64,000 nucleotides of DNA from Pseudomonas kairouanensis (lineage in GTDB: Bacteria; Pseudomonadota; Gammaproteobacteria; Pseudomonadales; Pseudomonadaceae), in assembly GCF_004682055.1 (NCBI RefSeq), contig NZ_QUZU01000011.1:62001-126000 (forward strand). The letters are read 5' to 3'. A model generated the notes under the pieces. That model saw only the letters and a list, made by a program, of their open reading frames with translations, searched no databases and was not told where the DNA came from. Of the stretch, positions 8,881 through 18,229 are shown piece after piece. Each line of letters starts with the position of its first letter. Positions within the stretch are counted from its first letter, which is position 1. The translations under genes were made by a program, and so were the position numbers.

Positions 8881-10185
8881 ATGTCGCTGTGTTTGACTAT
8901 CACTAGTTATCACAAGATTACCCCTGGGCAATGCCCCGAAAAGTCCATGAACCTGGGCTCGATGGCGATTGGCCGCAGTTCTGATAATGACTGGGTATTG
9001 CCTGATCCAGAGCGTCTGGTCTCCTCGCAACATTGCGTTATTCAATACAAAGACGGTCGTTACTATTTAACCGATAACAGCACAAACGGTGTGGAGTTGG
9101 TTAAAGCCGGTATTCGCATGCGCCGGGGTAATAGCGAGCTGTTGCAAGATGGCGAGTTGATCCGCATCGGTGATTACGAGATTCAAGCGCGTATCGACTT
9201 CAATGTGCAGGCCATCGACAGCCAGGCGTTTGCAGCGGATTCGCCCAACAGTTTCGAGGCGTTGATGGGGGCCGTGGCCAGTCCGCAAACGCCCACCCCT
9301 GTGATCGCACCGCAGTTCCACGGGGCTTCGTCGATGGACACCCTGCCGGACCTGTTCGACTTCCTCGGCCCTGCCGTCGTACCGCCGCCCACCGTGGCCG
9401 ATCACGTGCCGGCCGAGCAGCATGACTTCCGCCCGCCGACCCCGGTCGCCGTCGAGAAGCCTGGGGTGTCGGCGTCGGTGATTCCCGAAGATTGGGACCT
9501 GTTTGGCGATGCGCCAACCCCTGTTGCGCCACCGCAGGTACCGGTCATTGAACCGCCGCCTGTGGTCGAGCCCGTGCGCCCCGTGGCAGACCACCAGCAA
9601 CCCGATCTGCTGCAAGCCTTCTTGCGCGGCGCCGGCCTGGATCAACTGAGCCTGGACAAAGCCCAGGCAGAGGCCCAGATGGAAAACATCGGCCGCAGCT
9701 ACCGCCTGATGGTCGAAGGCCTGATCGATGTGCTGCGCGCCCGTGCCAGCCTCAAGGGCGAATTCCGCATGCAGCAGACGATGATCCAGCCTGCTGAAAA
9801 CAATCCGTTGAAATTCGCCCCCAATGCCGACGAAGCGTTACTGCTTTTGCTTCGCCACGGTAACCAAGCGTTTATGGCACCCGACGCGGCAGTGCGCGAC
9901 AGTTTCAACGATTTGCGCGCCCACCAACTGGCGGTAATGGCCGGGGTGCAAGCGGCGATCAAACACCTGCTCACGCGCTTTGAACCAGCGCAGTTGGAAG
10001 AGCGCATGGGCAAGCCGGGTGGGCTGTCGAGCCTGTTCAATGGCTCGCGCCAGGCCCAGTACTGGCAGCAGTTCACCGAGCTCTACAGCAATATTTCCCG
10101 CGAGGCCCAGGAAGACTTCCAGGACCTGTTCGGCCGCGAATTCAGCCGAGCCTACGAAGACCACAGCGCCCGGCAGCGGCGCTGA
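8881..10185 (+). CDS. fha1: T6SS forkhead-associated scaffold protein Fha1 (TagH)
   Basis: Fha1 is the phosphothreonine-binding scaffold that PpkA phosphorylates to switch on HSI-I type secretion. The 434-residue product has an N-terminal FHA domain (about 20-100) with the phosphopeptide-binding residues GRS at 31-33, SxxH at 48-51 and NSTNG at 66-70. A Pro-rich linker (about 130-250) and a C-terminal T6SS-associated domain (about 260-430) follow. A strong AAGGAGG site precedes the ATG. It is the first gene of the rightward operon. The Pro-rich linker is a plausible place for the regulatory phosphothreonine, but I cannot point to it. Confidence 0.93.
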   Translation: MSLCLTITSYHKITPGQCPEKSMNLGSMAIGRSSDNDWVLPDPERLVSSQHCVIQYKDGRYYLTDNSTNGVELVKAGIRMRRGNSELLQDGELIRIGDYEIQARIDFNVQAIDSQAFAADSPNSFEALMGAVASPQTPTPVIAPQFHGASSMDTLPDLFDFLGPAVVPPPTVADHVPAEQHDFRPPTPVAVEKPGVSASVIPEDWDLFGDAPTPVAPPQVPVIEPPPVVEPVRPVADHQQPDLLQAFLRGAGLDQLSLDKAQAEAQMENIGRSYRLMVEGLIDVLRARASLKGEFRMQQTMIQPAENNPLKFAPNADEALLLLLRHGNQAFMAPDAAVRDSFNDLRAHQLAVMAGVQAAIKHLLTRFEPAQLEERMGKPGGLSSLFNGSRQAQYWQQFTELYSNISREAQEDFQDLFGREFSRAYEDHSARQRR

Positions 10186-10236
10186 CCCGCAACACATGGA
10201 TTAACGGATAGCTAAGTACGTCATTGAGGACGCAGG

Positions 10237-10746
10237 ATGATTCCCAGGTTTTTACTCGCAGTTGCCACGCTGCTTCTGCTGACGGCGTGTGCCAGCGACG
10301 CAGCCAAGCCGCAGGCGGCAGCCGAAGCCGAAGCGGACACCGCCGCCATCGAGTTGCACTTTCACGCCATCGATGGGCTTAACCCCGGCGCCAATGGCCA
10401 GGCCGCCCCGGTGCGGGTGCGCATTTTCGAGCTGAAGAACGCTGCCACTTTTGCCCGCTCCGATTACTTCTCCCTGGCGGATCGCGCCCAGTCCACCCTG
10501 GGCCTGGACCTGCTGGACCAGGACGAAGTGGTGGTGCAACCCGGCCAACAACTGAGCATCCAGCGCGACCTCGACCCGTCCACCCGCCAGATCGGCCTGC
10601 TGGTGGGCTATCGCGAGCTGGACCGCGCCCAATGGCGCACGGTGCTTACTGTGCCGCCGCGCCAGTACACCGAATACCAGATCAGCCTCGATGTGCGTGC
10701 CGTGCGCGCCGACGTCGTGGTTCCCCCATCCAGCCCTGCCCAATAA
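10237..10746 (+). CDS. tssJ: T6SS outer-membrane lipoprotein TssJ
   Basis: TssJ anchors the TssL-TssM membrane complex to the outer membrane. The 169-residue product has a lipoprotein signal peptide with lipobox LLTAC (Cys18) and then a transthyretin-like beta sandwich (about 40-155) with the family segment VRVRIFELKNAATFARSDYF. It lies 51 bp after fha1 and 18 bp before tssK in the same operon. Length and architecture are normal for TssJ. Confidence 0.95.
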   Translation: MIPRFLLAVATLLLLTACASDAAKPQAAAEAEADTAAIELHFHAIDGLNPGANGQAAPVRVRIFELKNAATFARSDYFSLADRAQSTLGLDLLDQDEVVVQPGQQLSIQRDLDPSTRQIGLLVGYRELDRAQWRTVLTVPPRQYTEYQISLDVRAVRADVVVPPSSPAQ

Positions 10747-10764
10747 GAAGCAATCGGAGCCCCC

Positions 10765-12099
10765 ATGTCCTGGAACAATCGCGTGGTCTGGTCGGAAGGC
10801 ATGTTCATCGGAACGCAGCACTTCCAGCAGCATGACCGTTACCTGGAAAACCTGATCGACGCCCGCAGCCGTCCGCTGTCCGCAGGCGCCTGGGGCTTTT
10901 CTGAATTGCTGATCGACCAGGGCCTGTTGGCCCAGGGCAAGCTGGCGATTGTGTCGGCGCGCGGCCTGCTGCCCGACGGCACACCGTTCAATATCCCCCA
11001 GGATGACCTGGCGCCGAGCCCGCTGAACATCGACGACAACCTGCGTGACGGCCTGGTGTACCTGGCGCTGCCGCTCAAGCGCGCCGGTGCCCGTGACACC
11101 GTGGACGAAGGTGAGGCCCTGGAAGCGGCCCGCTACGTGAGCCAGGTGCGCGAAGTGCGCGACGACAACGCCCCGTTCGAAAACCGTGCGCCGGTGGCCG
11201 TGGGCTCCCGGGCCCTGCGCCTGTTGACCGCCCAGGATGGCATCAGCGATTACGCCGCCATCGGCCTGGTGCGCATCAAGGAAAAACGCGCCGACCGTGC
11301 CTTGGTGCTCGACGACACCTACATCCCGCCGGTACTGGACGTGGCTGCGAGCAAACCACTGACAGCGTTTCGCAGTGAATTGCTGGGCCTGCTGCATCAG
11401 CGCGGCGAAGCCCTGGCCGGTCGCGTGGTTGCCTCTGGCGCCGGTGGCGCTTCGGAGTTTGCAGACTTCTTGCTGCTGCAACTGGTCAACCGCGCCCAGC
11501 CGCTGATCCAGCATTTGAGCCAGTTGAGCCCACTGCACCCGGAGCGTCTTTTCAGTGAGCTGGTGAGCATGGCCGGCGAGTTCTCGACCTTTTCCGCTTC
11601 GGCTCGTCGCCCCCAGGAATACCTGCAGTACCAGCATGACGACCTGGCCCTGAGCTTCGCTCCGGTGATGGCGGCGCTGCGCGAAGCCTTGTCGATGCTG
11701 ATCGACAGCAAGGCCACGCCCATCCCGATCGTGGAGAAAGCCTACGGCATTCACGTCGCCATGCTGGCCGACAAAACCCTGCTCGACAACGCCAGCTTCA
11801 TCCTGGTGGTGCGCGCCGATGTGCCGGGCGAAACCCTGCGCGCGCGCTTCGGCCAGCAGAGCAAGGTGGGTTCGGTGGAGCACATCCGCGACATGGTCAA
11901 CCTGCAACTGCCGGGCATCAGCCTGCAGCCATTGCCGGTGGCGCCGCGCCAGATCCCGTACCACGCCGGCAGCACCTATTACGAGCTGGACCGGGGCAGT
12001 GAGCACTGGCAGCAACTGAACAACTCCGGCGGCTTTGCCTTCCACATCGCCGGGCAGTTCCCGGGTTTGAACCTGGCCTTCTGGGCGATCCGAGGATAA
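10765..12099 (+). CDS. tssK: T6SS baseplate-to-membrane connector TssK
   Basis: TssK links the baseplate wedges to TssL and TssM and resembles phage receptor-binding proteins. The 444-residue product opens MSWNNRVVWSEGMFIGTQHFQQHDRYLE, the hallmark N-terminus of the family that binds the wedge (quoted here for the start choice only in part: VVWSEGMFIGTQHFQ). It ends with the FNLAFWAIRG-like C-terminal strand in the form LNLAFWAIRG. The preceding GGAGCC site supports the start. Six bases separate it from tssL. Confidence 0.95.
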   Translation: MSWNNRVVWSEGMFIGTQHFQQHDRYLENLIDARSRPLSAGAWGFSELLIDQGLLAQGKLAIVSARGLLPDGTPFNIPQDDLAPSPLNIDDNLRDGLVYLALPLKRAGARDTVDEGEALEAARYVSQVREVRDDNAPFENRAPVAVGSRALRLLTAQDGISDYAAIGLVRIKEKRADRALVLDDTYIPPVLDVAASKPLTAFRSELLGLLHQRGEALAGRVVASGAGGASEFADFLLLQLVNRAQPLIQHLSQLSPLHPERLFSELVSMAGEFSTFSASARRPQEYLQYQHDDLALSFAPVMAALREALSMLIDSKATPIPIVEKAYGIHVAMLADKTLLDNASFILVVRADVPGETLRARFGQQSKVGSVEHIRDMVNLQLPGISLQPLPVAPRQIPYHAGSTYYELDRGSEHWQQLNNSGGFAFHIAGQFPGLNLAFWAIRG

Positions 12100-12105
12100 T
12101 CCGCG

Positions 12106-13395
12106 ATGCATCCCAATGATGACGACCGCACCCAGTTCATGCCGCGCCCAGGTGGCCGAGAGCCTGCGCCGGTGCGTGCTGAACCTGCGCCTTTGTCGAT
12201 GCCGGCCGCGCCGATGCTCACTGGCAAAAGCCAAGGCCTCAACCCGCTGGAAAGCGCTGCCGGGCCGCTCTTGGCCCTGCTGACCCGCCTGCGTAACACC
12301 ATCGCTCACCCGGCGCCGGCCAGTTTGCGCGCGCAGTTGCTGGCGTACCTGCGCCAATTCGAAGAGCGCGCCGAAGCCGCTGGTATCGCCCGCAACGAAG
12401 TGCTGTTGGCCCGCTACGCGCTGTGCACCGCCCTCGATGAAGCGGTGTTGAGCACGCCATGGGGCAGCACCAGCGATTGGGGCAAGCAAAGCCTGTTGAT
12501 CACCGTGCACAACGAAGCCTGGGGCGGCGAAAAAGTCTTCCAGTTGCTCGACCATTGCCTGCAAAGCCCACGGGAACGCCTGTACCTGCTGGAGCTGTTG
12601 TACCTGTGCATGTGCCTGGGGTTTGAGGGCCGCTACCGCGTGATGAATGACGGCCGCAGCCAGTTGGAAGCCTTGCGCGAACGCACCGCAGCAGCCATTC
12701 GCAGTGCCCGTGGCGAACACGAGCGCGAACTGTCGCCGCACTGGCGCGGAGTGACGGTAGTGCGGGATCGGCTGGCGCAATTCATGCCACCGTGGATCGC
12801 CGTGGCCATTGGCGTGGCGCTGTTGCTGGCGTTGTTGTTTGGCTTGCGCCTCAAGCTGGCCTCGGATGCGGAGCCGGTGTTCAAGAACATCCATGCATTG
12901 GGCGAGATCCCGGTGCAGGCTATCGACCGCCCGGCGGTGCAACCCAAGGTGATCGAGCGGCCGCGCTTGGCCGGCTTTCTCGTCGAAGACATCAAGGCTG
13001 GGCGCGTGGCCGTTGAAGATGCAGTGGACCGTTCGGTCGTGACCATTCGTGGCGATGAACTGTTCGCGTCGGCCAGCTCCAGCATCGTCGATGACTACCA
13101 GCCGCTGATGCTGCGCATCGCCGATGCCATTCGCAAAGTGAAGGGCCAAGTGCGCGTCACCGGGCACAGCGACAACCGTCCGATTGCCACGCTGCGCTTC
13201 CCATCCAACTGGGCGTTGTCCGAGGCGCGGGCCAAGTCGGTGCTGGAGATTCTGGCGGCCAAGACAGGCCAGGCCGAGCGTTTCAGCGCCGAAGGGCGCA
13301 GCGACACCGAGCCGGTGGCCACCAACAGCACAGCCGAAGGCCGCGCCCGTAATCGTCGGGTCGAAATCACCGTATTGGCGGAGGGCGTCGAGTGA
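12106..13395 (+). CDS. tssL: T6SS inner-membrane protein TssL with C-terminal OmpA peptidoglycan-binding domain
   Basis: TssL is the inner-membrane partner of TssM. The 429-residue product has a short Pro-rich N-terminus, a cytoplasmic DotU/IcmH domain (about 40-220) containing RYALCTALDEAVLSTPWG, one transmembrane helix at about 228-248, and a periplasmic OmpA-like domain (about 310-425) with VTGHSDNRPI and the NRRVEI motif. It is thus an extended TssL that can hold peptidoglycan itself rather than relying on a separate TagL. The stop overlaps the tssM start by 4 bp. Confidence 0.95.
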   Translation: MHPNDDDRTQFMPRPGGREPAPVRAEPAPLSMPAAPMLTGKSQGLNPLESAAGPLLALLTRLRNTIAHPAPASLRAQLLAYLRQFEERAEAAGIARNEVLLARYALCTALDEAVLSTPWGSTSDWGKQSLLITVHNEAWGGEKVFQLLDHCLQSPRERLYLLELLYLCMCLGFEGRYRVMNDGRSQLEALRERTAAAIRSARGEHERELSPHWRGVTVVRDRLAQFMPPWIAVAIGVALLLALLFGLRLKLASDAEPVFKNIHALGEIPVQAIDRPAVQPKVIERPRLAGFLVEDIKAGRVAVEDAVDRSVVTIRGDELFASASSSIVDDYQPLMLRIADAIRKVKGQVRVTGHSDNRPIATLRFPSNWALSEARAKSVLEILAAKTGQAERFSAEGRSDTEPVATNSTAEGRARNRRVEITVLAEGVE

Positions 13396-16300
13396 AGGCG
13401 TTTTTCAGTTTCATGATTCGCTGGGTGATCCCGGTGCTGGGCTTGATCGCCCTGAGCCTGATCATCTGGTTTGTCGGGCCGTTGCTCGATGTGCTGGTAC
13501 CCGAAGGGCGCCGCTGGGCGCTGATTATCCTGGTGTTTGCGCTGTGGCTCGCCTACCGCGTGTTGCGCATCATCCAGGCCCGCCGTCAGGCCGCCGAAGT
13601 GATGCGCAGCCTGGCCGCCGAAACCCCGGCCGACCCCAATAGCGTTGCCACTGCTGAAGAACTCACCACCCTGCGCCAGCGTATGGACGAGGCCTTGGCG
13701 TTGCTGAAAAAGGCCAAGCTCGGTGGCGATGAGCGCCGCAACCTCTACGAGTTGCCGTGGTACGTGATCATCGGCCCGCCGGGTTCAGGCAAGACCACAG
13801 CGCTGGTCAATTCCGGCCTGCATTTCCCGCTGGCCGCCCAGTTGGGGGCTGGCGCGGTGCGCGGTGTTGGCGGTACACGCAACTGCGACTGGTGGTTCAC
13901 CGATCAAGCCGTATTGCTCGACACCGCCGGGCGCTACACCACCCAGGACAGCAACTCCACGGTGGATAAAGCCGCGTGGCTGGGCTTTCTCGACCTGCTG
14001 AAAAAGCAGCGCTCGCGTCGCCCTATCGACGGCGCGTTCATTGCCATCAGCCTGTCGGACCTGTTGCTCGGTACGGACGCCGAGCGCGCCGCCCACGCTG
14101 CCGCCATACGCCTGCGCATCCAGGAGCTGTACACCCAACTGGGCGTACGCTTCCCGATCTACCTGATGCTCACCAAGCTCGACCTGGTGCCGGGCTTCAT
14201 GGAGTTCTTCGACAACCTGAGCAAGGAAGAGCGTGCCCAGGTGTGGGGCATGACCTTCGCCCTGGACGATGGCAAAAACAGCGACAGTCCGTTGGCTCAT
14301 CTGCAAAGCGAATTCGCAGGGCTCGAACAGCGCCTCAACGAACGTTTGGTAGAGCGCCTGCAACAAGAGCGCGACCCGGCGCGGCGTGACTTGATCTATG
14401 GTTTCCCGCAGCAGTTCGGCGCCTTGAAGGATTGCCTGCAAAGTTTCCTTGAGGGCGTGTTCAAACCCAATGCCTTCGAAGAGCGCGTATTGCTGCGCGG
14501 CGTGTACTTCACCAGCGGCACCCAGGAAGGCAGCCCGATCGATCGGCTGATCGGCGCCATGGCCCAGAGCATGAACCTGGACCGCCAGCACCTGGCGCGC
14601 CAGAGCGGCACCGGGCGCAGTTACTTCATCGAAAAGCTCTTCACCGCCGTGGCGTTTGCCGAGCGTGGATTGGTGGGGGTTAACCCCAAGGTCGAACGCC
14701 GACGCAAGTGGATCGCCCGCGGGGTGCTCGCAGCAACCGTGGCGACCGTGGTGGTGGTCAGCGGCTTGTGGTGGGTGAGTTATCGCGCCAACCAGGCCTA
14801 CATCGCCCAGGTTGACCAGAATGTCGCGCCGCTGGGCCAAGCGGTGCAAACCCTGAGCCCGGCGCAGCGTGACATCCTCGCCGTGCTGGCGCTGCTCAAT
14901 GCGGTGAAAAACCTGGCCGGTGATGCGCCGAGTTGGTCCGAAGGCCTGGGTCTGTACCAGGGCGACATGCTCGAAGCCGAGTCCGCCAGCGTCTACCGCA
15001 AGCTGTTGATCGCCGTATTCGCGCCCCGTTTGGTGACGCGCATCGAAGAGCAACTGCACGGCGGCGGCACTTCCGATTTCCTTTACGAAGGCCTCAAGGC
15101 CTACCTGATGCTGGCCGATGCCGAGCATTACGACCCGGACTTCATCAAGGCCTGGATCGCGCTGGACTGGGACCGCAACCTGCCCCGCGACCTTCCCGCC
15201 GATCAGCGCCAGGCCCTGGCCGGGCACTTGCAGGCGCTGTTCGAACGCCATCCGCCCAATGCACGCCTGGATCCGCGCTTGATCGACGACCTGCGCCGCC
15301 AGCTGCAACAACTGCCGGTGGCCCAGCGTGTGTACGACCGGGTCAAGCGCCAGAAGCTGCCCGAAGGCGTCCCGGATTTTCGCATCAACGAAGCGGCAGG
15401 CCGTGACGCCGCGCTGGTGTTCAGCCGCAAAAGCGGCAAGCCGTTGGGCGAGCCGCTAAGTGGGTTCTTCACCGCCAAGGGTTATCGCCAGGCATTCTTG
15501 CTCAGCAGCCTGAACCAGACCGGCACCCTGGCCGAAGAGCAATGGGTGCTGGGCCGCGAGCAAGCCGATCAACAGAACGTGGTGAGCCTGGCCGCCGATG
15601 TGCGCCGCCTGTATTTCCAGGACTACCAGCGCCAGTGGGACGGGTTGCTGGCGGATATCGACTTTGTGCCGATCACCAGCGTGGCCCAGGCCGCCGATGT
15701 GCTGCGGGTAATTTCCGGCCCGACTTCGCCGCTGAAAAAACTGCTGGTGGCGGTGGCCAAGGAAACCGATCTGCAAGCCGAAGAACGCCAATTGGCGGCC
15801 AAAGGCGTGCCGGTGGAAGGCGGTGTCGACAAGCTTAAGGAGCGCCTGGGCAGCTTGTTGGGTCAGGAGCAGGCGACCTCCAATACGGCGGTGGCAGCGG
15901 ATGACCCAGTGACCGCGCACTTTGCCGAACTCAACAGCATCGTCAGCAAGAACGAAGGCGAACCGGCGGCTATCGACGCTTTGCTGGCGGACATGAACGC
16001 GCTGTATGTGCAGGTCAGCGCCATGGTCGGTGCCAGCGGTGATGCGTTGCTGGGGGAAGCGAAGAACCAGGCGGCGGCAGCGGCCACCCGCGTCAGCCTG
16101 AATGCCGAACGCCAGCCAGCGCTGGTGCAGGGCATGGTCAAGTCGGTGGTCAACTCCACCACCAACAGCATGATGGGCGGGGTGCGCAACCAACTGAACG
16201 CAGCCTGGATGAGTGAAGTGGTCAACGTCTATCGCCAGTCGCTGGCCGGGCGTTACCCCATGTCGCCGGGCAGTGCGCGGGACGCGACCCTGGATGACTT

Positions 16301-16892
16301 CGGCATGTTTTTCGGCGTGGGCGGGGTAATGGATAACTACTTCCGCAAATACCTGCAGCCGTACGTGGACACCTCCGCCCAGACCTGGCGCTGGCAGCCG
16401 GGGGCGGCGCAGAAGCTCGGGATTGCCCCAGGGGTGCTGCAAACCTTCCAGCGTGCCGCGAGCATTCGTGATGCGTTCTTCCGCGCCGGTGGCACTCAGC
16501 CTATCGTACGGTTCGAGCTCAAGCCGGTGTCGATGGACCCGAGCATCACCCAGTTTTTGCTCGACCTCGACGGCCAGCAACTGAGCTACGACCACGGCCC
16601 CAGCCGCCCGGTGGCGATGCAATGGCCGAACCCCGGCAGCATTGGCGTGGTGCGTATCTCGATCATGCCCCCTGCTGCCAGCGGCCGTTCCGGCGTGACC
16701 CTGGACGGGCCGTGGGCCTGGTTCCGCCTGCTGGAGCAATCGGACTTGACCGCTGGCAACTCGCCGGACCGCTTCAACCTGCGTCTGCGGGTGGATGGGG
16801 CGAGCATCGCTTACGAGCTGCGCGCCAACAGTGCGTTCAACCCGTTCAAGAGCCGTGTACTCAGCGGTTTCAGCCTGCCGGAGCGGCTATGA
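13392..16892 (+). CDS. tssM: T6SS inner-membrane core protein TssM (IcmF)
   Basis: TssM forms the channel-like core between TssL and TssJ. The 1166-residue product has two N-terminal transmembrane helices (about 8-30 and 42-60), a cytoplasmic NTPase-like domain with Walker A GPPGSGKTT at 128-136, a further transmembrane helix at about 440-462, and a large periplasmic part ending in the IcmF C-terminal beta domain that binds TssJ. Walker A is intact, which is not true of all TssM proteins. The ATGA overlap with tagF couples translation to the control genes that follow. Confidence 0.95.
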   Translation: MKAFFSFMIRWVIPVLGLIALSLIIWFVGPLLDVLVPEGRRWALIILVFALWLAYRVLRIIQARRQAAEVMRSLAAETPADPNSVATAEELTTLRQRMDEALALLKKAKLGGDERRNLYELPWYVIIGPPGSGKTTALVNSGLHFPLAAQLGAGAVRGVGGTRNCDWWFTDQAVLLDTAGRYTTQDSNSTVDKAAWLGFLDLLKKQRSRRPIDGAFIAISLSDLLLGTDAERAAHAAAIRLRIQELYTQLGVRFPIYLMLTKLDLVPGFMEFFDNLSKEERAQVWGMTFALDDGKNSDSPLAHLQSEFAGLEQRLNERLVERLQQERDPARRDLIYGFPQQFGALKDCLQSFLEGVFKPNAFEERVLLRGVYFTSGTQEGSPIDRLIGAMAQSMNLDRQHLARQSGTGRSYFIEKLFTAVAFAERGLVGVNPKVERRRKWIARGVLAATVATVVVVSGLWWVSYRANQAYIAQVDQNVAPLGQAVQTLSPAQRDILAVLALLNAVKNLAGDAPSWSEGLGLYQGDMLEAESASVYRKLLIAVFAPRLVTRIEEQLHGGGTSDFLYEGLKAYLMLADAEHYDPDFIKAWIALDWDRNLPRDLPADQRQALAGHLQALFERHPPNARLDPRLIDDLRRQLQQLPVAQRVYDRVKRQKLPEGVPDFRINEAAGRDAALVFSRKSGKPLGEPLSGFFTAKGYRQAFLLSSLNQTGTLAEEQWVLGREQADQQNVVSLAADVRRLYFQDYQRQWDGLLADIDFVPITSVAQAADVLRVISGPTSPLKKLLVAVAKETDLQAEERQLAAKGVPVEGGVDKLKERLGSLLGQEQATSNTAVAADDPVTAHFAELNSIVSKNEGEPAAIDALLADMNALYVQVSAMVGASGDALLGEAKNQAAAAATRVSLNAERQPALVQGMVKSVVNSTTNSMMGGVRNQLNAAWMSEVVNVYRQSLAGRYPMSPGSARDATLDDFGMFFGVGGVMDNYFRKYLQPYVDTSAQTWRWQPGAAQKLGIAPGVLQTFQRAASIRDAFFRAGGTQPIVRFELKPVSMDPSITQFLLDLDGQQLSYDHGPSRPVAMQWPNPGSIGVVRISIMPPAASGRSGVTLDGPWAWFRLLEQSDLTAGNSPDRFNLRLRVDGASIAYELRANSAFNPFKSRVLSGFSLPERL

Positions 16893-17509
16893 CGACGCTG
16901 GGTTTCTACGGCAAGTTGGCCAGTCGCGGGGATTTTGTCAGCCGCGCCTTGCCCCAGAGTTTTATCGGCCCGTGGGACAGCTGGCTGGCAGCGGGTTTGC
17001 TCGCCAGTCAGCACAGCCTCGGTGGTGAATGGCTCAACGTGTACTTGGTAAGCCCGTTGTGGCGCTTTGTGTTGGCGCCCGGTGTGTGCGGGCCGGACGC
17101 TGCGGTGGGGGTGGTGATGCCGAGCATTGATCGGGTCGGCCGCTACTTTCCGCTGGCGGTGGTTGCAGTGCTGGATCACGACTGCAATCCCGCCGCCTTG
17201 GTGGGCGGGCCGGACGCTTGGTTTGAACAGGCCGAAGACCTGTTGCTCAGCACCCTGGACGCGGGCGCGACCTTTGAAGGTTTCAACGCTGGCCTCGACG
17301 CGCTGGGCGTTCCGCCCAGTGAGCCGCGAGTGGCTCAAACCCTGCCCTTTGGGCGCATGAATGCCCTCGCCGAGCAGGCCTGTGTAGGTGCCAGCGTGTG
17401 GTGGGGGCGGGGTTCAGAGCGGGTGAAGCCTGGTTTATCACGGTGTCAGGGCCTGCCTGCCGCCGATGTTTTTGCGCAGTTTTTGCTCGGACAAGAAGGT
17501 GTGGTGTAG
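16889..17509 (+). CDS. tagF: T6SS post-translational repressor TagF
   Basis: TagF (DUF2094/ImpM family) holds HSI-I type systems off independently of threonine phosphorylation, in part by acting on Fha1. The 206-residue product starts MTTLGFYGKLASRGDFVSR, the family's opening, at an ATG that overlaps the tssM stop. A longer in-frame reading from 16622 lies wholly inside tssM and was rejected. The central DRVGRYFPL motif is present. Its stop is followed at once by the pppA ATG. In some bacteria tagF and pppA are fused; here they are separate and adjacent. Confidence 0.93.
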   Translation: MTTLGFYGKLASRGDFVSRALPQSFIGPWDSWLAAGLLASQHSLGGEWLNVYLVSPLWRFVLAPGVCGPDAAVGVVMPSIDRVGRYFPLAVVAVLDHDCNPAALVGGPDAWFEQAEDLLLSTLDAGATFEGFNAGLDALGVPPSEPRVAQTLPFGRMNALAEQACVGASVWWGRGSERVKPGLSRCQGLPAADVFAQFLLGQEGVV

Positions 17510-18229
17510 ATGGGGTCGACGTACAAATCCGCGAGCAAAAGCCATGTGGGCATGGTGCGCCAGGTCAACGAAGACGCGTGCCTGGACCTGCCGGAAAACC
17601 GCCTGTGGGTGGTGGCCGATGGCATGGGCGGGCATGCGGCCGGGGACTACGTCAGCAGCCTGATCGTCGACAGCCTGCGCAATGTGCCGTTGGGGCGTTC
17701 CCTTGAGGAATACACCGCAGCGCTACGCAATGACCTGCTGCGCATCAATACCGCCGTGCGCGAAGAAACCGCCAACCGCGGCGTGACCCTGATGGGCAGC
17801 ACCGTGGTGCTGCTGGCCGCCCGTGGCCTGCGCGGCGTGTGCCTGTGGGCGGGCGATAGTCGCCTGTACCGCCTGCGCGACGGCGTGCTGGAGCGTATCT
17901 CTCGCGACCACAGCTACGTGCAAGACCTGCAAGACAGCGGTCTGCTCAGCGAGGCCGACGCCCGCGTGCACCCGCGCGCCAACATCGTCACCCGCGCCAT
18001 TGGCGTGGAGGCCCAGCTTGAGGTGGCGGCGGTGGACCTGCTGATCGCCCCCGGTGACAGCTACCTGTTGTGCAGCGACGGCCTCAACAAGACCGTCGAA
18101 GACCATGAAATCCGCGACGTGCTCAGCCACGACGCGCCGGACGAAATCGTCCGCAGCCTGGTGCACCTGGGCCTCAACCGGGGCGCGCCGGACAACATCA
18201 CTACTATCGTCGTGAAGGTGTCGGCATGA
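17510..18229 (+). CDS. pppA: T6SS serine/threonine phosphatase PppA
   Basis: PppA removes the phosphate that PpkA places on Fha1 and so turns secretion off. The 239-residue product is a single cytoplasmic PP2C domain with the metal-binding motifs VNEDACL, VADGMGGHAAGD, CLWAGDSRLYRLRDG, a SDGLNK motif and GAPDNIT near the end. The start directly abuts the tagF stop and the last 4 bp overlap ppkA. The tight coupling of phosphatase and kinase genes suggests they are made in fixed ratio. Confidence 0.95.
   Translation: MGSTYKSASKSHVGMVRQVNEDACLDLPENRLWVVADGMGGHAAGDYVSSLIVDSLRNVPLGRSLEEYTAALRNDLLRINTAVREETANRGVTLMGSTVVLLAARGLRGVCLWAGDSRLYRLRDGVLERISRDHSYVQDLQDSGLLSEADARVHPRANIVTRAIGVEAQLEVAAVDLLIAPGDSYLLCSDGLNKTVEDHEIRDVLSHDAPDEIVRSLVHLGLNRGAPDNITTIVVKVSA

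Noticed and set aside
10252..13167. A 971-codon open frame on the minus strand opposite tssJ-tssK-tssL
   Set aside because: It lies wholly antisense to three recognised genes, is His/Gln/Arg-rich, and matches no domain. Such frames arise from third-position GC bias.
13785..15311. A 508-codon open frame on the minus strand inside tssM
   Set aside because: tssM is unmistakable on the other strand; no ribosome site or motif supports the shadow.
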